64,000 bases of DNA, taken from contig CAXAMN010003069.1 in the NCBI GenBank assembly GCA_963970005.1, positions 105,857-169,856 on the forward strand, read 5' to 3'. Below, piece after piece: positions 11,788 through 24,548 of the stretch. The stretch is from Durusdinium trenchii (taxonomy: Eukaryota; Sar; Dinophyceae; Suessiales; Symbiodiniaceae). How positions within the stretch are numbered: position 1 is the stretch's first letter; each line of letters opens with the position of its first letter. Both the position numbers and the translations under genes were made by a program. The notes beneath the pieces were generated by a model. It was not told the DNA's origin and did not search any database. It was given only the letters and a program-made list of their open reading frames with translations.

Positions 11788-12021
11788 CTAAGGTATTGCA
11801 GAGATCAGTTGTGTTCCAAAGGTTTGCCGATTCATACATGTGCAGAGACAAGAAGATTGCCGTCTGGGTGCAGAGACCTGCCAGTCCCCCAGATTGAATG
11901 GCTTCGCATCAGCTCCTTTGGTCGGGTGTGGCAGCAGTGGTGGGCCATTGCAGCAATTCTCAATGCTGAGTACGACCTTAGCTAGCTCAAGAAGAAACAA
12001 TCCTTTTGCCTTTGAAGGCAT
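11788..12021 (-). CDS. Candidate exon, hypothetical protein
   Basis: The minus frame contains LFLLELAKVVLSIENCC and KPFNLGDWQVSAPRRQSS. Composition is plausible for a coding exon but no domain is seen. It is grouped by position and strand with the neighbouring minus-strand segments. Confidence 0.3.
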   Translation of the reverse strand: MPSKAKGLFLLELAKVVLSIENCCNGPPLLPHPTKGADAKPFNLGDWQVSAPRRQSSCLCTCMNRQTFGTQLISAIP

Positions 12022-12271
12022 GCCCTGGATTGCCCTGGTGTCTAGCAGTCTAGCAGTTTATTCGACAGATGAGCTGGTTTGGAAGGCAAACTCTTCCAAC
12101 ATTGAAACTGTGAGGAACAGATCTCACAACCTTTCTCAAACAAGTGGGACATGAGGTTTTTCCATGGAACCAGGCTGCCTCACGCCTCAGGCTTGTCACT
12201 CATGGTGTGTCTGTATACTGATTCGGTGGCCTGGGCCTAAGTTCGTTAGAGTGAATTCAGCCTAATCAGTG

Positions 12272-12589
12272 TCAAGGGACGTAAAAAGCCTCTGACCAAG
12301 CCCGAGATTGAACCATGTTTTCGGAGAAGAGCCAGGATATCCAAGGGAGAAGAGCACGGCTATTGAGGGATGCTCTGGCCAAATGCCTCAATCGAAATCC
12401 CAGAAAACCAACAGGCACTACAGATAGGAATGTCACCAGCACCTTTTCCTCACCAAATGGAGCAGCAATGGCAGCATTCCCAAGGTAAATAGATGCGCTT
12501 GAAGTCAAGACTTGCGTGCAACACTTGTCATCTGGAAAGGCTCTTCGCACCAAAAGCTTGCCGTGATGAGGCTCCTCGGCATCGTGCAA
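12272..12589 (-). CDS. Candidate exon, hypothetical protein with hydrophobic segment
   Basis: The minus frame reads about 100 codons with a hydrophobic stretch (EKVLVTFLSVVPVGFLGF) followed by RLRHLARASLNSRALLPWI, then a stop at 12272. It could be a membrane-associated C-terminal exon. The family is unknown. Confidence 0.35.
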   Translation of the reverse strand: MHDAEEPHHGKLLVRRAFPDDKCCTQVLTSSASIYLGNAAIAAPFGEEKVLVTFLSVVPVGFLGFRLRHLARASLNSRALLPWISWLFSENMVQSRAWSEAFYVP

Positions 12590-12685
12590 GGACGGAAAAT
12601 GGTGACAGTCATGAGACGAACTGAACTACAAGTTTGCCCGTGCAAGATCGCCAAGGTCTGAAGCCACATCCCTAAGCCATTAGGA

Positions 12686-13075
12686 TTACGAACATACAAA
12701 AAAAGAAACCATGTTTGAGAGCAGCTGGAGGACCAGAAGCTCAGTGTCTAGATTGGCGGCCAGAACCTTGTACCACAACTTCTTGGCATCAACCTGAAGG
12801 TGAACCAAAGCATCTCCTCGGCAAACAACTTTTTCAGGACACATCTGAAACAGATTCTCCAACCCACTTGCATCAATGTGCCTTGAGGGTGCATGCAGAT
12901 GATCCCGCAATGATGCCCATTCCGAACAAATGACACCATTGTTGAATAAAAGTCCCTCTTCTTCCAAGTGTCCAGGCCCCAAATGTTGAAGCATCCGGAT
13001 CTCAAGAAACATCCTCACAAGCGCTTTCTGTCGAAATCCCGAGAGAACCTGCCTTCGCGCAAGGCGCGAAGGCAT
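12686..13075 (-). CDS. Candidate exon, hypothetical protein
   Basis: About 120 open codons lie on the minus strand, with mixed charged and hydrophobic composition (EIRMLQHLGPGHLEEEGLL, LENLFQMCPEKVVCRGDAL, LDTELLVLQLLSNM). It is the longest non-transposon minus frame in this stretch and has no low-complexity bias. I do not recognise it. It is probably the same gene as the segments on either side. Confidence 0.4.
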   Translation of the reverse strand: MPSRLARRQVLSGFRQKALVRMFLEIRMLQHLGPGHLEEEGLLFNNGVICSEWASLRDHLHAPSRHIDASGLENLFQMCPEKVVCRGDALVHLQVDAKKLWYKVLAANLDTELLVLQLLSNMVSFFVCS

Positions 13076-13722
13076 TACGGAAATAACCTATATAACCCTT
13101 GCATATTCGCATGTCTTCTGGCACGTGTCCCATTCCACGTGTCTCTGGAATTTAAAGAAGGACGAATGACGAATTGAGAAAGTGCTTACAAGACTGACAA
13201 GACCGGCGAACAAGTGAAGTAGAAATAGAGTGTAATTTAAGGCGAGCATCTTTGAGGGGTCAGTCATCTGAGCAGCAGATCCTTACTATGGTTGAGGTCA
13301 AGTGTGCAGTGATGCAAGAAGACACCTGGTTGTGGGGCATTTGTCCCACTCTTGGAGAGGTGATACAAACGCAGCCCAGAAAAAGAAGGAGTCATACCAA
13401 AACAAGGGAAATATAGAAGCCGCTATGTAGGCCCTAAAGTTAGAATGAAATATGAGGCCAAAAGATTCTGTGGGACTAGTATCGTTCCACAGCCTCCGGG
13501 AGTGGAAAGAACTGCTTTGCCTGGCTACCTTTCAACTTCACCGCCAGTTGACATCTCACCAAGGACCTCCCCGATCCTGGCACAGGGAGTTGCAATTCTG
13601 CTGCAGAACGCTGCAAGTCAAACAGCTCGGACAGAGCTCCTGTCCACTAATTTCAATAGATTCCAAGAAATTGAAACCGAACCTTCACTCTAGGCTCCGT
13701 CCTATGGACCTCTGTGCAAGCT

Positions 13723-13990
13723 TCACCTGCGATTTGAGGTTCTCCTTACATGGTCAATGACAGCAAAAGTCACACCATGTCCGAAGATGTACGAAGAAAA
13801 GTCAGCCGGGCTCAAGGGAACGAAGTAGAAAAATGAGGAAAGCATTGGCAATCCAGTTGCAGGGCAGTGCGTCCATCCCCCTTCACCTCGTGCAATCTCG
13901 ATCCAGTGCCCCCAAGGGAGAGCTTGGTCCACTTGGGCAGTCATGTCATGGCAGCCGACGGAAGGATGGATTCTGACAATTATGGTACGC
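13723..13990 (-). CDS. Candidate exon, hypothetical protein
   Basis: After a TGACAAG acceptor-like site the minus frame reads KWRTIIVRIHPSVGCHDM, then ALPWGHWIEIARGEGGWTHC, PMLSSFFYFVPLSPADFSS and YIFGHGVTFAVIDHV. The Trp, Gly and aromatic pattern looks like a folded domain and not noise. No family can be named from the sequence alone. Confidence 0.45.
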
Positions 13991-13999
13991 CACTTCTTG

Positions 14000-16900
14000 T
14001 CAACCTCATGTACGCTTATGTAGGTCCTGCTGTCAGCAGCCTGGGAAGTTGCAAAAGGAGAAGTTGCAAAAGACCAGGATCCATGAAACTACCCTATACA
14101 AGCATTGTCAGTCTGAAGGGGTAGATACCATGCGTGCAGCCATTGAGAAGGCACTCTTGCTGTGGGCCTTGGTTTCCCAGTTTGATTCTGACCAGAGCTG
14201 CTCCGACTCCAAATCTAGAGTCTTTCCTATTGTGCTGCAGTGTTGTCTAGTACAGCTCTGCGCTCCTTGCGGAATCTTGTGCCTTGTGTTGTCCAGTAGA
14301 CAGGGATTCGGGCAATCAATCTGTGAGGGATTATTAAGATCTTCTATCTACTAGTTGCAAAGGCATTTGCATGCGGATGGATGTGGGCAAAGGCCAACAG
14401 TGACATATAACACTGTACCTTCAGTTTGGCACTCAATTGCTGAGCTGCTTGAAGTACAGGCGTGCGTGACAGGAACAAAGCTGTGGCATATTTGAGGGTG
14501 GACTTAGCAACACATCTCCCATCTCGCCCCGGGATGCCCCGGGGTCACCTCATGAAGGAGGTTAGAGGACTTATTTAATTTTGGGATGCTAGGGGGTTGG
14601 AATATGTTCTGTTCCATTGTCAATGAAAAATCGACTGGCCCCCCTCACTGGGAGACCCGGCTCTTGTACACCCTGTCAGCTGCATCCACCAAAGCATCCA
14701 AGGAAATACTGCCATTTGCCTGTAGGCTGGCGGGAAGCTGAGTGATTGGGAATAAAGTTTAAGGCTGCTTCGGACCACCCATTGTGGATCTCGCGTTTAG
14801 GCTGCCAAGTTGCAACCGGTTGAACAAAGGGCTGCGGTCTTCGAGCCTGCAAATGACAGAGTTGGAGGCAAGCTGTTGCATCTAACGGCGACTATGGAAG
14901 ATGCAGGAAGCGTCACGTTGTCCGACATGGGAAGTTTAAGCGAATATTAAGGCCAGGAGCCCCTAGTAGCATCCTTGCTCCTAGTAGCGATGCCTTTGCT
15001 ACTAGTAGCTTCTTGTTACTAGTAGTAAGGCCTGGAGCTCCTAGTAGCGTCCTAAGCTCCAGTCTCAACATCTCTCAACACATGAGTGTTCATCAAGCTC
15101 TTCCACGCGAGATGTCAAGTTCATATAGGGGTGAAAAATGCCCAAAATCAGGCTTTGCTTAGCTTCAACTGAGAGCCCCTACAGCGCCGCGCTGTGACCT
15201 TCGATGCCATGATTGAGATGTCTATATGCATGTGCATTTTGCATTCTGAAGAAAGTGTGCGCTTGTTGAGGCAGTTGTGGAGGGGCGCACGAGTCAGATT
15301 TTGCCGACTGTGTTTAGTCAAAGGTCCGAACTCAAGATGAGGATCAAGCAGGCTTGACCATGACAGCCACCGCAAGTCACACAGGAGGGAGAGGCCGATC
15401 GAAACTAATATAGTACCGTAGTAATTTGATGAGGAATTTCGAGTTGCAGCCTATCTCAGCATTGTTCCGCATTAATAACTCAAAACCGTGCTTTCCAGAA
15501 ACTGGGCTGTTCTTTAATGTAAACGCTGTGCTGGCAGAGGCCATGACATTTCTGACACAGCCAGCACTCCATCATAGGGCGGCTCTGTGCTCAAGGAAAA
15601 CATCATGGAGCCCCATCCTGAGACATCAAGGTTTTCTGTCTCACTCAACCACCAAGCTACCACTAGCAAATGTCTATGCCATAAATGATGTAAAATGAAA
15701 GTTTACTCGTGAATCCCTGAGACCCAGTCACTAATGCTCTGCTCCTCACTCTTTTCACAGACTCTCACCCGTCTCACCCCCCAACACGCCAAACTCAAAC
15801 AGGCCTGCGTCAAACAGGCAATGAGCTGGACTGTAGGCAAGACCTGCCCAACGTATCAGCCCAAACCAGCACGAGGATGAAAGGCTAAGTTTCCCCTACA
15901 ATCTGCTACATGAATAGTGTGAGCGCTTCTTCCGTGAAGAAGGGTGAGCTTTCCTGCGTCGGGTAATTAGTAGCTACTTAAGCTACTACTTACCTCTTTC
16001 TACTAGCTACAAAAGCCTACTACGGCCTACCCCTCCGAAAATTAACAAAAATGTCCGATTCCCAAAGTGCCAAAGGGTCGCCGAGTGTTGGGACTTCCAT
16101 CTTCGTGATCCTCTCCGTGCTAGCTGGATCGGCCTTTACCCCTGCAAGATGGCTCTGCCTGAGCACACTTGAGCACATGAGGCGAGTGATTCGGAAGGCT
16201 CGAACAATGCACTGGACAACTACCCCTTGTGCTTCGTGTCAAGCACTCCAAGATCTCCAAGCCAAGAATGGGCTGAGTTTCATGCACCGTACGGAATTCA
16301 AGAGAGCCCTACTGCCGCCCCATGCTGTGTCCGGTGCAAGCTAGCAACTCACTTCATCACAACTCTTGAGGTTCCGGCGACCACAGTCTTTGCCATCCAT
16401 GAAGTGGGAGCCTGTTTTGCAATATATCACGTTCGACGGCGATCAGACAATAGACACATATAGAAACTGATTAATTGGTGGCAATTAGGTGTATGACTTC
16501 CCTGGGTCCCCACGTCAACTGTCTGAGCACAACATGGTATATGCGGCGTTGCCATGGGGGTTACAGTAAACAAATAGCATGATCTGGTTTCTTTGCGTTT
16601 TCTCCGTCGTCTTCCCTGCCACATGCCAGCTTCGCAGCAAGGCCACCAGTGCCCTCAAACATGGACTTGTACTCATGAGTGAGCTCCTGGCCGAATCAGC
16701 GATCAGCGCGACATGGGCCCGTGCTTCAGTTCCGAAGTTGGCAGAAGAAATTTAAATGATCTGTCCCGGGAGAGGGCACCGGATTCCCTTGTTCCCTGCT
16801 TGCAGCATCTTACAGCATGGCGTTGACCAATGAAAACAAAGCGGCGCGGCTCCGCCCTCTGCCTGTTCACCACTCTGTGACCGAGGCTCTACTGCAATGA

Positions 16901-18480
16901 GACTGTAGGACAGGGGGAGCACCTAGAAGCGAATTCAACAAACATCAAAAGGATAAGTGTATGTAGCACAGCACCCACGGATAGTGTCAAGACTACCAAA
17001 TTGTGCGACAGCTTCTGGTCAGCTGTTCAGAACAACTATAAGTTAAGTTAAGTTATGAGCACAAATATTCACCGTTCAGCAATTCCCTGATTGTTGGACG
17101 TCCAGATTCCACGCCTGAGAGATTGTAAACAGCAACTTTTGCGGAGCTGGCACAGGAACCTGACCAAGAGACTGCATGGGCTCAGCTAGAGGTTCCGAAA
17201 GAGCGAGCATAATAGCAAGCCAAAGGCGGTCCATGCTAAAACCACTCGCATTCAACAAGTTCCCTGTAGCCGGTCTTCGCTACCTCCATCCCGGAGACAT
17301 CATGCGACCGCCATGTTGGCCTTGGGTCTCTGAGCGCTTGTGACTGCCCTGGGCCACTGGGTACAAGCGATCTAGCCAACACATCATCCGTAGAATATAT
17401 CTATATATACATTATATGCAGGGTCTAAGGCAAGGGCGGATCAGCAACAGGATCAAAGGCATGATGCGAGCGGTAAATCCTGAATTCAGGCTTCCGAGGC
17501 CACTCAGAAACAAAGCACGAGAGCTGGTGGACACGATCCCAAAAGCAAAGACACTATCCAAGTCTAAATGAGTAGATGGCCAGTTGTGTGGCGGCACCCA
17601 TGGAACTGTCATGAACTTTACCACTCTGCAAGCATGCAGAAAACGATTGACATCTGAGCTAAGGGCTCCTGCACATCTTCACATGTAGGTATGGCCTTGG
17701 GTACTGAGAGCTAAATTTCCAGGTGCAAACAATAACGGTGGCCGCCAGGGCCGCATGCTAGTCAGAAATGTTATAGATGGGAGCTCCGTTCCCAACAGGC
17801 TGGAGTGTGAAGCTTGTTGATCTCAGCAAATTATCAAACTTGCATGCAACCCCACCCATCCAACAAACACGCATTTATCACTTTTATCCGAAGTTGTCTG
17901 ATTGAGAAGCTCTTCTCGTTCCTTCTTCCGGCCAACTGCAACCACATACCTCAAGCAGCGCAATAAACACTCCACCATCGATTGTACCCAGCCGGGATGG
18001 AGAAATATATTCGGCTTGGCATGACGGAGGGCATGGGAGGGCCAGTGGCAAGAAACCATGAGCAGAAACAGGAAGGGGAATCGCATATTACTTATTTACT
18101 TTGGGGCACACATCACATATACATTATATATAATATATATAGTATATTGATGTTGTTGGTGTGATGATGATGGTGGTGGTGATGATGATGATGTTCTGTC
18201 CAGGGTGCCATCTGTTGCTTTTGGGAAGAAACTCGGCCGCACATCATCAACACTCGTGGATGATTCGTTGTGTGGAAAGTGACCCTTGTTCTTTCGGATG
18301 ATTCGGCCTGACGGCCGTGACAATCACCACACCTCTGAAATAATTCGACCTCTGTGCTGCAGCTGTGCTGAGCAAAGAGGGCATGTTTCACATCTCCAAT
18401 CATCGCTCTGCAGAGGAAACATGTGGCTTGCATATCGTGACAAATGCCAAAATCCTGAATCGTGTATCCAAGTCACATTA
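14000..18480. other. Mostly no recognisable gene
   Basis: I see no domain in this stretch. The CTAGTAG repeat lies at 14943-15062 and TATA runs lie at 17395-17417 and 18115-18145. A (GAT)n run follows at 18160-18195. A minus frame starting ATG near 17289 (MEVAKTGYRNLLNASGFSMD, then LWLAIMLALSEPL) could encode a secreted or membrane N-terminus, but I cannot connect it to other exons. Confidence 0.35.
14943..15062 (-). repeat. CTAGTAG modular repeat
   Basis: It contains GCCAGGAGCCCCTAGTAGC, TTGCTCCTAGTAGCG, GCTACTAGTAGCTTC and TTACTAGTAGTAAGGCC in series. These are the same word set as at 9.86-10.39 kb and 33.2 kb. Confidence 0.8.
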
Positions 18481-18482
18481 TC

Positions 18483-20723
18483 AAAGGTATGATAAAGTTG
18501 ATCACTGAGGAGGTCGCCAAACCACCAACCTCTGCAATGGTGTCAAAGCCACTGCCAGTGTAAAACGGGATGCCTCAAACGATGCCGTGACGCAATGCAA
18601 GGAAAGCACGGTCGCGCACAATGTCGTGAAGGCCAACAAGTTCTCCCTAATCTTGCTCTCCAAATGGACCTCTGGAGCCTTTCCCTCGAGGTGAAAATTT
18701 GATGCCTTGCACATCTGTGCACATTATGGGCTATTGACCACTTGCACCACTCATTTCCTTTCTTCACACCAAGCTGAGGTGCTCATGAGCCACGGCAAAG
18801 CAACGGCTATGAACGTGGCAGCAGCAGGAGGTAAACCTCCCTGAATCCTTAGAGTCTCGCACAAGTACACAAAAGAATGCCACACTGACACTAAATATCT
18901 TTGGTTGCCTACCCAACGGTCATTATAGAGTTGATGCATTGATGCCGGCATTGTCACTAGTGTAAATTAATCCCTATCTAGTGGAGGGGGGACGTGCAAA
19001 AATGTAAGACAAAAGTAGGGAATAACATACTGTATATATATATTAATATATGTAAGTTACAGTATAACGACCAACAGGGCGCTAGGTCTCAAACCACGGA
19101 GTAAGAATGCACCACGAGACTGGCTTACAAATGCACAGTTAAGACACACAAGAAAGGAGTATATAATGAGCACAAACAGCAGCGGGTAAAGCCTCACCAG
19201 GGACGGATAATGCACTGGAAAAAGTATAGCAACGCAACAGCTCCATGTAAAAAAAGCCCAGACTTGGCAACTTGGGGAGAACAACAAGCTCAGCATGTGC
19301 GCTCTACTGGTTGCAGGCCCATGTCCATGTCCATTCCATGTCCAATGCAGCAAGTAAAACCCTGAGCCCTTCAACTTTAAATTGACTGACTAATTAGCCT
19401 TCCCTAATCAAAGAGGGCTCTACCCAACCTTCCTCTGAATATTGCTTTCGTCGAGGTCATACAACAAAAGCCAGGAATCAAATTGCAACGAATGAGGATG
19501 GCCAGGACTGGGATTGAAGTGACATTTTGCAGCATTGGATAAGCTGCAACAGTGGCTTGCCCCACTTTGGAGCCGCCGGCATTCCTTGGAGAGGCTTTGC
19601 TTCGCCTGGTAGGCCTTTGTTTTGTTGACCATCAGTGCCTAAAACAAAAACGAGAGCTTAGAAGTCAATGGGGCGCAACGCATGGTCTATACTTTAGATC
19701 AGGTTCAGTTTGCTGAACAGGTTCTCGTTGGTGTCGTAGAAGGGCGCATACGCCATGCCACCGACAATGCCAACTACAGAATAAAGCACAACCTGCGCAC
19801 TTAAAAGGCACCGAAAGCCTCTTACTAGCTTCTTGTTACTAGTAGTAAGGCACCTGTTACTACTAGCGTGGCACTTGTTACTACTAGCTTATTGTGTCTG
19901 TATGTCTGGTTTGGTCCCAAGAGATTTGCCATATCAGGGTGCCATGAAACCAAATGCCAACGACCTACGGAGCTGAATGAGACCACCTGGCAGATCCAGT
20001 GAAAAGTGTCCCTTTTTGAACCGTGTGACTCAGCCTCTCACACTGGCAGCCAAGACACCACGAAGCACATGGTCGTCCAGAAAGTTGTCCCTGCTCAGGA
20101 TGCTTTCAGTGTCTAGTTGACTTGTTCAGTCTCAAACACCTGACATTGGTAGGCACAAAGGCTTAGACTTACGATTTCCACTGCAGTAAAATGGCCTTTA
20201 AGGCATGAGACCGCAAGCCATGTACAGTCAAATGTGCTAAGGCCCCGCCGACAGGCACGTCAGGTTTCTTTTCATTGACCCAGGAGGGCAAGGCGCTTGT
20301 AAAGGCCTCAACTGCTTTGGAATCCCGATGCCACAGTTCCGCAGGATCACTGACATCTTGCACGTTTTGCTTCCTTTGCGACTGGACCACTGGGGCAGGA
20401 ACAAAGTTGAAAAGGACGGTGCCAATCAGCGAGGATTGCGAGGCTGTAGCGATTGGCAAAGGATTGGGGAAGGCTGGCTCGGACAGCAACAGGCCAATCC
20501 AAATCACCTCAATTGTTGCAGGCCTGTTGCAGGCCCGAGGCCAATGACAACACTTCTCGAAGTTAGCCAGGACTATGCAAAACAGTTTGAACCTCAAGAA
20601 ACCAAAACGTTACAAGAAGCTGCTGAATCGCTGCCATCACAATCAACCCAATCACGGCCAAGTACTGCAGAATTACATTGTCATCCAAATTCTTCACAGC
20701 GAAAGGAGCGCAAATCAGAGCCA
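18483..20723 (-). CDS. Transmembrane amino-acid transporter family protein (Aa_trans)
   Basis: Six minus-strand exons read in order as an Aa_trans-type permease, an integral membrane protein that moves amino acids across a cell or organelle membrane. Exon A 20614-20723 carries ALICAPFAVKNLDDN and two helices. Exon B 20403-20507 carries VIWIGLLLSEPAFPNPLP and SSLIGTVLFNF. Exon C 20254-20306 gives AFTSALPSWVNEKKPDV, a hallmark phrase of this family in alveolates. Exon D 19701-19792 carries VVLYSVVGIVGGMAYAPF and a SKLN end. Exon E about 18775-18840 carries GGLPPAAATFIAVALPWLMS. Exon F 18483-18573 carries PFYTGSGFDTIAEVGGLA, then SSVINFIIPL. Joins A/B and B/C are phase 0 with AG/G acceptors; donors after D and F appear to be GA. 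A short exon between C and D, the N-terminus and the last helices are missing from my reading. Substrate is not predictable. Confidence 0.72.
19057..19374 (-). other. Intronic stretch of the transporter gene
   Basis: The interval between exons D (19701-19792) and E (18775-18840) is about 0.86 kb. It holds a TATA run at 19032-19050 and open frames without family features. One frame is rich in Leu and Phe but does not match the transporter order. Confidence 0.35.
19820..19890 (-). repeat. CTAGTAG modular repeat inside a gene
   Basis: The words TAGCTTCTTGTTACTAGTAG, TAAGGCACCTGTTACTACTAG and GGCACTTGTTACTACTAGC occur here. The copy lies in the intron upstream of exon D of the transporter gene, so the repeat is tolerated in introns. 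Confidence 0.8.
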
Positions 20724-21554
20724 CTGCCAGCCTCCGTCACTGCGATGCAGGGCGCTCAATCATGACAAACTTTACAGTAAGTTTTTGCCGCCGCTGCTAG
20801 ATGCTAGCTGCTGGGAGCTGGTGCGCAACTATGATCTGTTCTCATCAAGGTGCATAGAGCTGGAGAGCACCAATCTATCGCCAAACGGAGTCACTGAATC
20901 CGTCTGAGTGCCACAAACCTGAGATTCTGTACAGTGAGATTTCGCATGATTTCGGTTTTCCAAACATCAGGTCACGTTCTAATCAGACGAGTACAGCCCA
21001 TGAAATTCAATCAACAAGAAATGACACGCAAAAGCTTCAAGCAGCATTCTCAATACAACATCGAGTTCGTTCCTGATATTTTCTTCCAACCTAGGATCTT
21101 AAGCTGGAAGTCGCAGGCTCAAAAGGTCCCCTTCTAAGCAAACAAGACACATAAGCAGCTTGAAGACCCAGCTGGAGACCTCAGGAACAGAGAGGGGGAG
21201 AGAGAGAGAGAGAGAGCAAATGGATAGCAATTTCCAAAAGAATCTTGGACAGCCTTGCCACTCTCTTTTGCACACCCCTCCTGGAACCCACTGTCCCTAC
21301 AGTAGAGTGGCCCCGAGCCCTGCATTCCAAAAAAGGCCTTGCATGCCATGCTTCCTGGAGCACAGCCATATATATTCAGCATAATGTAGTCCATGACCTT
21401 CAAGAGTCATCCCCTGCCCTAAACTGTTTGGTTTTAGTTCGGCTGTGGCTTGTTCCCAGAGAGTGATAGCTATGGGGTTCATAGTTGAAATAAGAACTGG
21501 CTGTGCACGCTTTCGAGACAGGGTGTCGGTGCTGGTGCCGGTCCTCAACAGCAA

Positions 21555-21745
21555 GTGATCACAAACCAAAACCAAACCGCAAAAGCCACCGAAGTCAAAA
21601 GCAACAGAAACCACCAAAAGCCAGACAAGCCACCGAAGCCAAAAGCCAACAGCCACGGAAGCCACAGAAGCCACGGAAGCCAAAAGTCAACTCCGCAGAA
21701 GCCACAAGCACTAAAAAGCCACAGAAGCAACAGGTAGAACAGTAG
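21555..21745. repeat. Low-complexity AGCCACNGAAG repeat
   Basis: Imperfect units of AAGCCACGGAAG / AAAGCCAA / AGCCACAGAAG repeat over about 190 bp. The plus frame reads Lys/Pro/Ser/His-rich and the minus frame is hydrophobic, both as by-products of the repeat. Confidence 0.75.
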
Positions 21746-22793
21746 CACAGTAGAATTCCAACAAAAAAGCTCCCCATTGAAAAGCAGTAGCACTGCGCAC
21801 ATCTATTCAATCACCAGGCTGGAAATGGCCCTGCAATGAGAAGTCAATTGGCCCTGACTTCATGCCAAGCAGGGGGGAACCGTCTGGGTCTTTATGGGAT
21901 ATTGATATGGATGCTACATTCGAGCAGAAGGTGAAGCCCAAACAGCTCCCAGTCGATCACCTGACCAGATTGGATGATCAATGACATCAGGTTCAGAATC
22001 GAGTTCACATGGTAGCCTCAGCACGAGGCTCTGCAGCGGTGCCAGCCCAACGTTGAGGTATTCCATGCAAAAACTTCAGATTCAGGCATCAGTGACGAGT
22101 AACTCATACACAACACAAAACTAACAAAACATCTTCCACAAACCTAAGAACGCCAAAGAACAAATCATTGTGCCTACGTAGAGTTCGTGAGGCAGGTAGA
22201 ATGATGCCAGATTCGTAAATTCAATTGTCTGCTCGAAGCTGTGGTTTCCTGGCCAGGTCAAGTCCATTTTGCACATTCACCTGCACTGCTTTTGACCAAG
22301 GATGCACGCTGAGCTCATGTGCTGACATTGCTTCGCCAAACCCCAGTGCCAAAATTATGGTGGTCGACTTGCATGAGGAAGAACATGTTTTCTCACCTGA
22401 TGTGGAGCACGCAAGTAATGAACAAAATATGTTCACCCAGCTCCTGGTATTGAACGCATCGCCTCAATCAGCATAAGGCCGCAAAGTGAGGAGAAGCCTG
22501 ATGAGTGTACATGGCCTCTTGAGTGAAAGTTTTCACTTCTTCTGCTCGTAACGAATACAGTACAGAATATAGCATGTCACACCGATGTTTAGGTGAAAGG
22601 CTGGCCGCCTGCCACGACTGTCTGCACAAGGAAGAGTGAAAACCACCCAGCTTCTTGCGCCAGCGCTGGCATTGACACGATGGTCGGTCCTTCCACGTGT
22701 CTAAAGAACGGGCAGGTTGACAACTGATTGAGGAGTACTTAGTGCGGTGAGTACTTAGTGACTTAGTATCAAGATGTATCAAGCACCGTGCAT

Positions 22794-23280
22794 TCAGCGC
22801 ACTTCTCCTGCCAAATTGTTGATGAGCAGCATCACTCCGCCCACCAGTCCGATACTCTTCGCACCCGCAGGTGCCTCAGTGCCGTTGTCGCGGCGTTCCG
22901 TGGAAACTGGAGGGGACGGGGGGACGGGGAGTGGCCGGTGCTGTCTAAAACGGTCTGAGCGCAGGATCATCTCCAAGTTGCACAAAGAGCCTGTTCCCAC
23001 GCACGCTTCTCCAAGGTCCACAGCTGACCTGAACTCCAACGATGTTGCAAACTGCATGAGAACTGCATCTTCTGGTGAGGAGTCCGCTAAATCAGTCGGG
23101 ATCACCTTGAGACCTTGCTCTGACTGTGGCGGCGCAGACCCTTCGGTCTCCAGATGGATCAGATGTCAAAGAGGAGGAGCCAAAAACACTGCCAGGACCA
23201 TGTTGGCAGACCTCAAGGTGCTTACGATGCACAAGGCCAAAATGGCCACGCCATACATGTCCTCTTTCCAGTCTCATGAC
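22794..23280 (-). CDS. Candidate exons, hypothetical membrane-associated protein
   Basis: On the minus strand 23185-23275 reads DMYGVAILALCIVSTLRSA and NMVLAVFLAPPL, a probable membrane helix. 22794-23110 reads LKVIPTDLADSSPEDAVLMQ, FATSLEFRSAVDLGEACVG and later IGLVGGVMLLINNLAGE. Together they look like pieces of a membrane protein with a soluble segment. The joins are not resolved and no family is named. Confidence 0.35.
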
Positions 23281-23661
23281 TGAGCGCCCCTTGAGAGGAA
23301 CTTGTTCAAACTTGTTCTAATGATTACGGTGTCTATTACTAATGATTGTGGACCTGCGACGTGCCACCCCGCCTTACCATCGACACCATCAGTTCAAAAT
23401 TCAAAACGATTCCGGGACATGTTCACAACCTTTGACGCAAAAGCAGCGCTTCATTTGGTGGGCTCTCTGGGACATTCCCAAATTCGCAAGTTCTCAAACT
23501 GAGGTCGGCACAGTGACCTGGCTGGGGCCAATAAGAAGTTGACAAACGATCAAAGGGTCAAAGGAGACTGTAAGAAAGGTTGTTGATCTACAGCGAAACC
23601 ACCACGGTATCTGATCTACACGGTTGACCATGTCAGTGCAGAACAATCTTCAACCTGGCAA

Positions 23662-23852
23662 GGCAACGAAGCAGGCCAGCGTCACGTAGCTCCCATCGGA
23701 TCGCTGTGCCAAAACGTCAAAAACACCCTCCGCAACAATGTACATGCGCTGGCTGGCCTCAGTGCTTCCATGCACTGCTGAGAAGGTGCCAAAATATGAT
23801 TCAAGGGCGGATTCGGCGAGTATGGATGCAACCCACCGTGCCAAGCTAAGCA
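23662..23852 (-). CDS. Exon resembling a cyclic-nucleotide-binding domain segment
   Basis: The minus frame reads LARWVASILAESALESYF, then QRMYIVAEGVFDVLAQ and SDGSYVTLA. The core MYIV-x-EG-x-x-DVL...V-x-L fits the beta strands of a cNMP-binding domain, where the usual phrase is F/MYIV-x-EG. The Arg/Glu phosphate-binding cassette would lie in the next exon, which I did not find, so ligand binding cannot be judged. The frame continues to a stop at 23650 past a possible GC donor. Confidence 0.4.
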
Positions 23853-24548
23853 GCTGCATTCCACTACAGTAACTAATTAAATGCCCACGCCATCCTACAG
23901 CGCCATGCAACATTCATTTCATCTGTCCTCGAATGGCTCCTCAATGTAGGACGAAACAAGATTCATCTGGATATTGTGAACTGCTACTTGGGAACAAGCT
24001 TGAGGTCCGTGCCACCTTTCCTTGTTGGAGGATGGTGTCATTCGCTTGCACCTGCTGCAATCTCCTCAGTCACCAACGCCAATTCTTGGCTCCCACACCC
24101 ACATGCACACAAACTAACCAACCAATGTAATTGGGTCTGTCTTAAGACACCACTATACTGTGCCCGTTTCACGTCGCTGTCTATTGCCACCAGGTTTGAA
24201 CAGAATCTGTGCTGAAAGGATCCGAGAGGAACGGTAGCGTCCTTGTTGCCCATCATAGTCATAGTCTAGTGTCTATTCCTTCCACACTTCCCTCGACTGC
24301 TGCCACTGCTACTGCAACTCCTCCTCTTCCTCCTAATGCTGCTTCTACTGCTTCTAGGGCTCTTACTGCTGCGGCTATTCCTATTGCTCGTGTAATTGGA
24401 ACTGCCACTACTGTTGCTGCTGGTGCTTCTACCACCTCATGAACGGTACTAGTTGTGGGTTTAGACTTAGATCTTTTGGGTCTTGATTGAGGTCTCGAAG
24501 TCGTCCTTTGGAAGTTGCCTTAGGATTGTATAGGTCTTTGGTGTTCTC

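Noticed and set aside
18113-18250. Poly-His frame
   Set aside because: Translation of a GAT/GGT triplet run on the other strand; simple repeat, not a protein.
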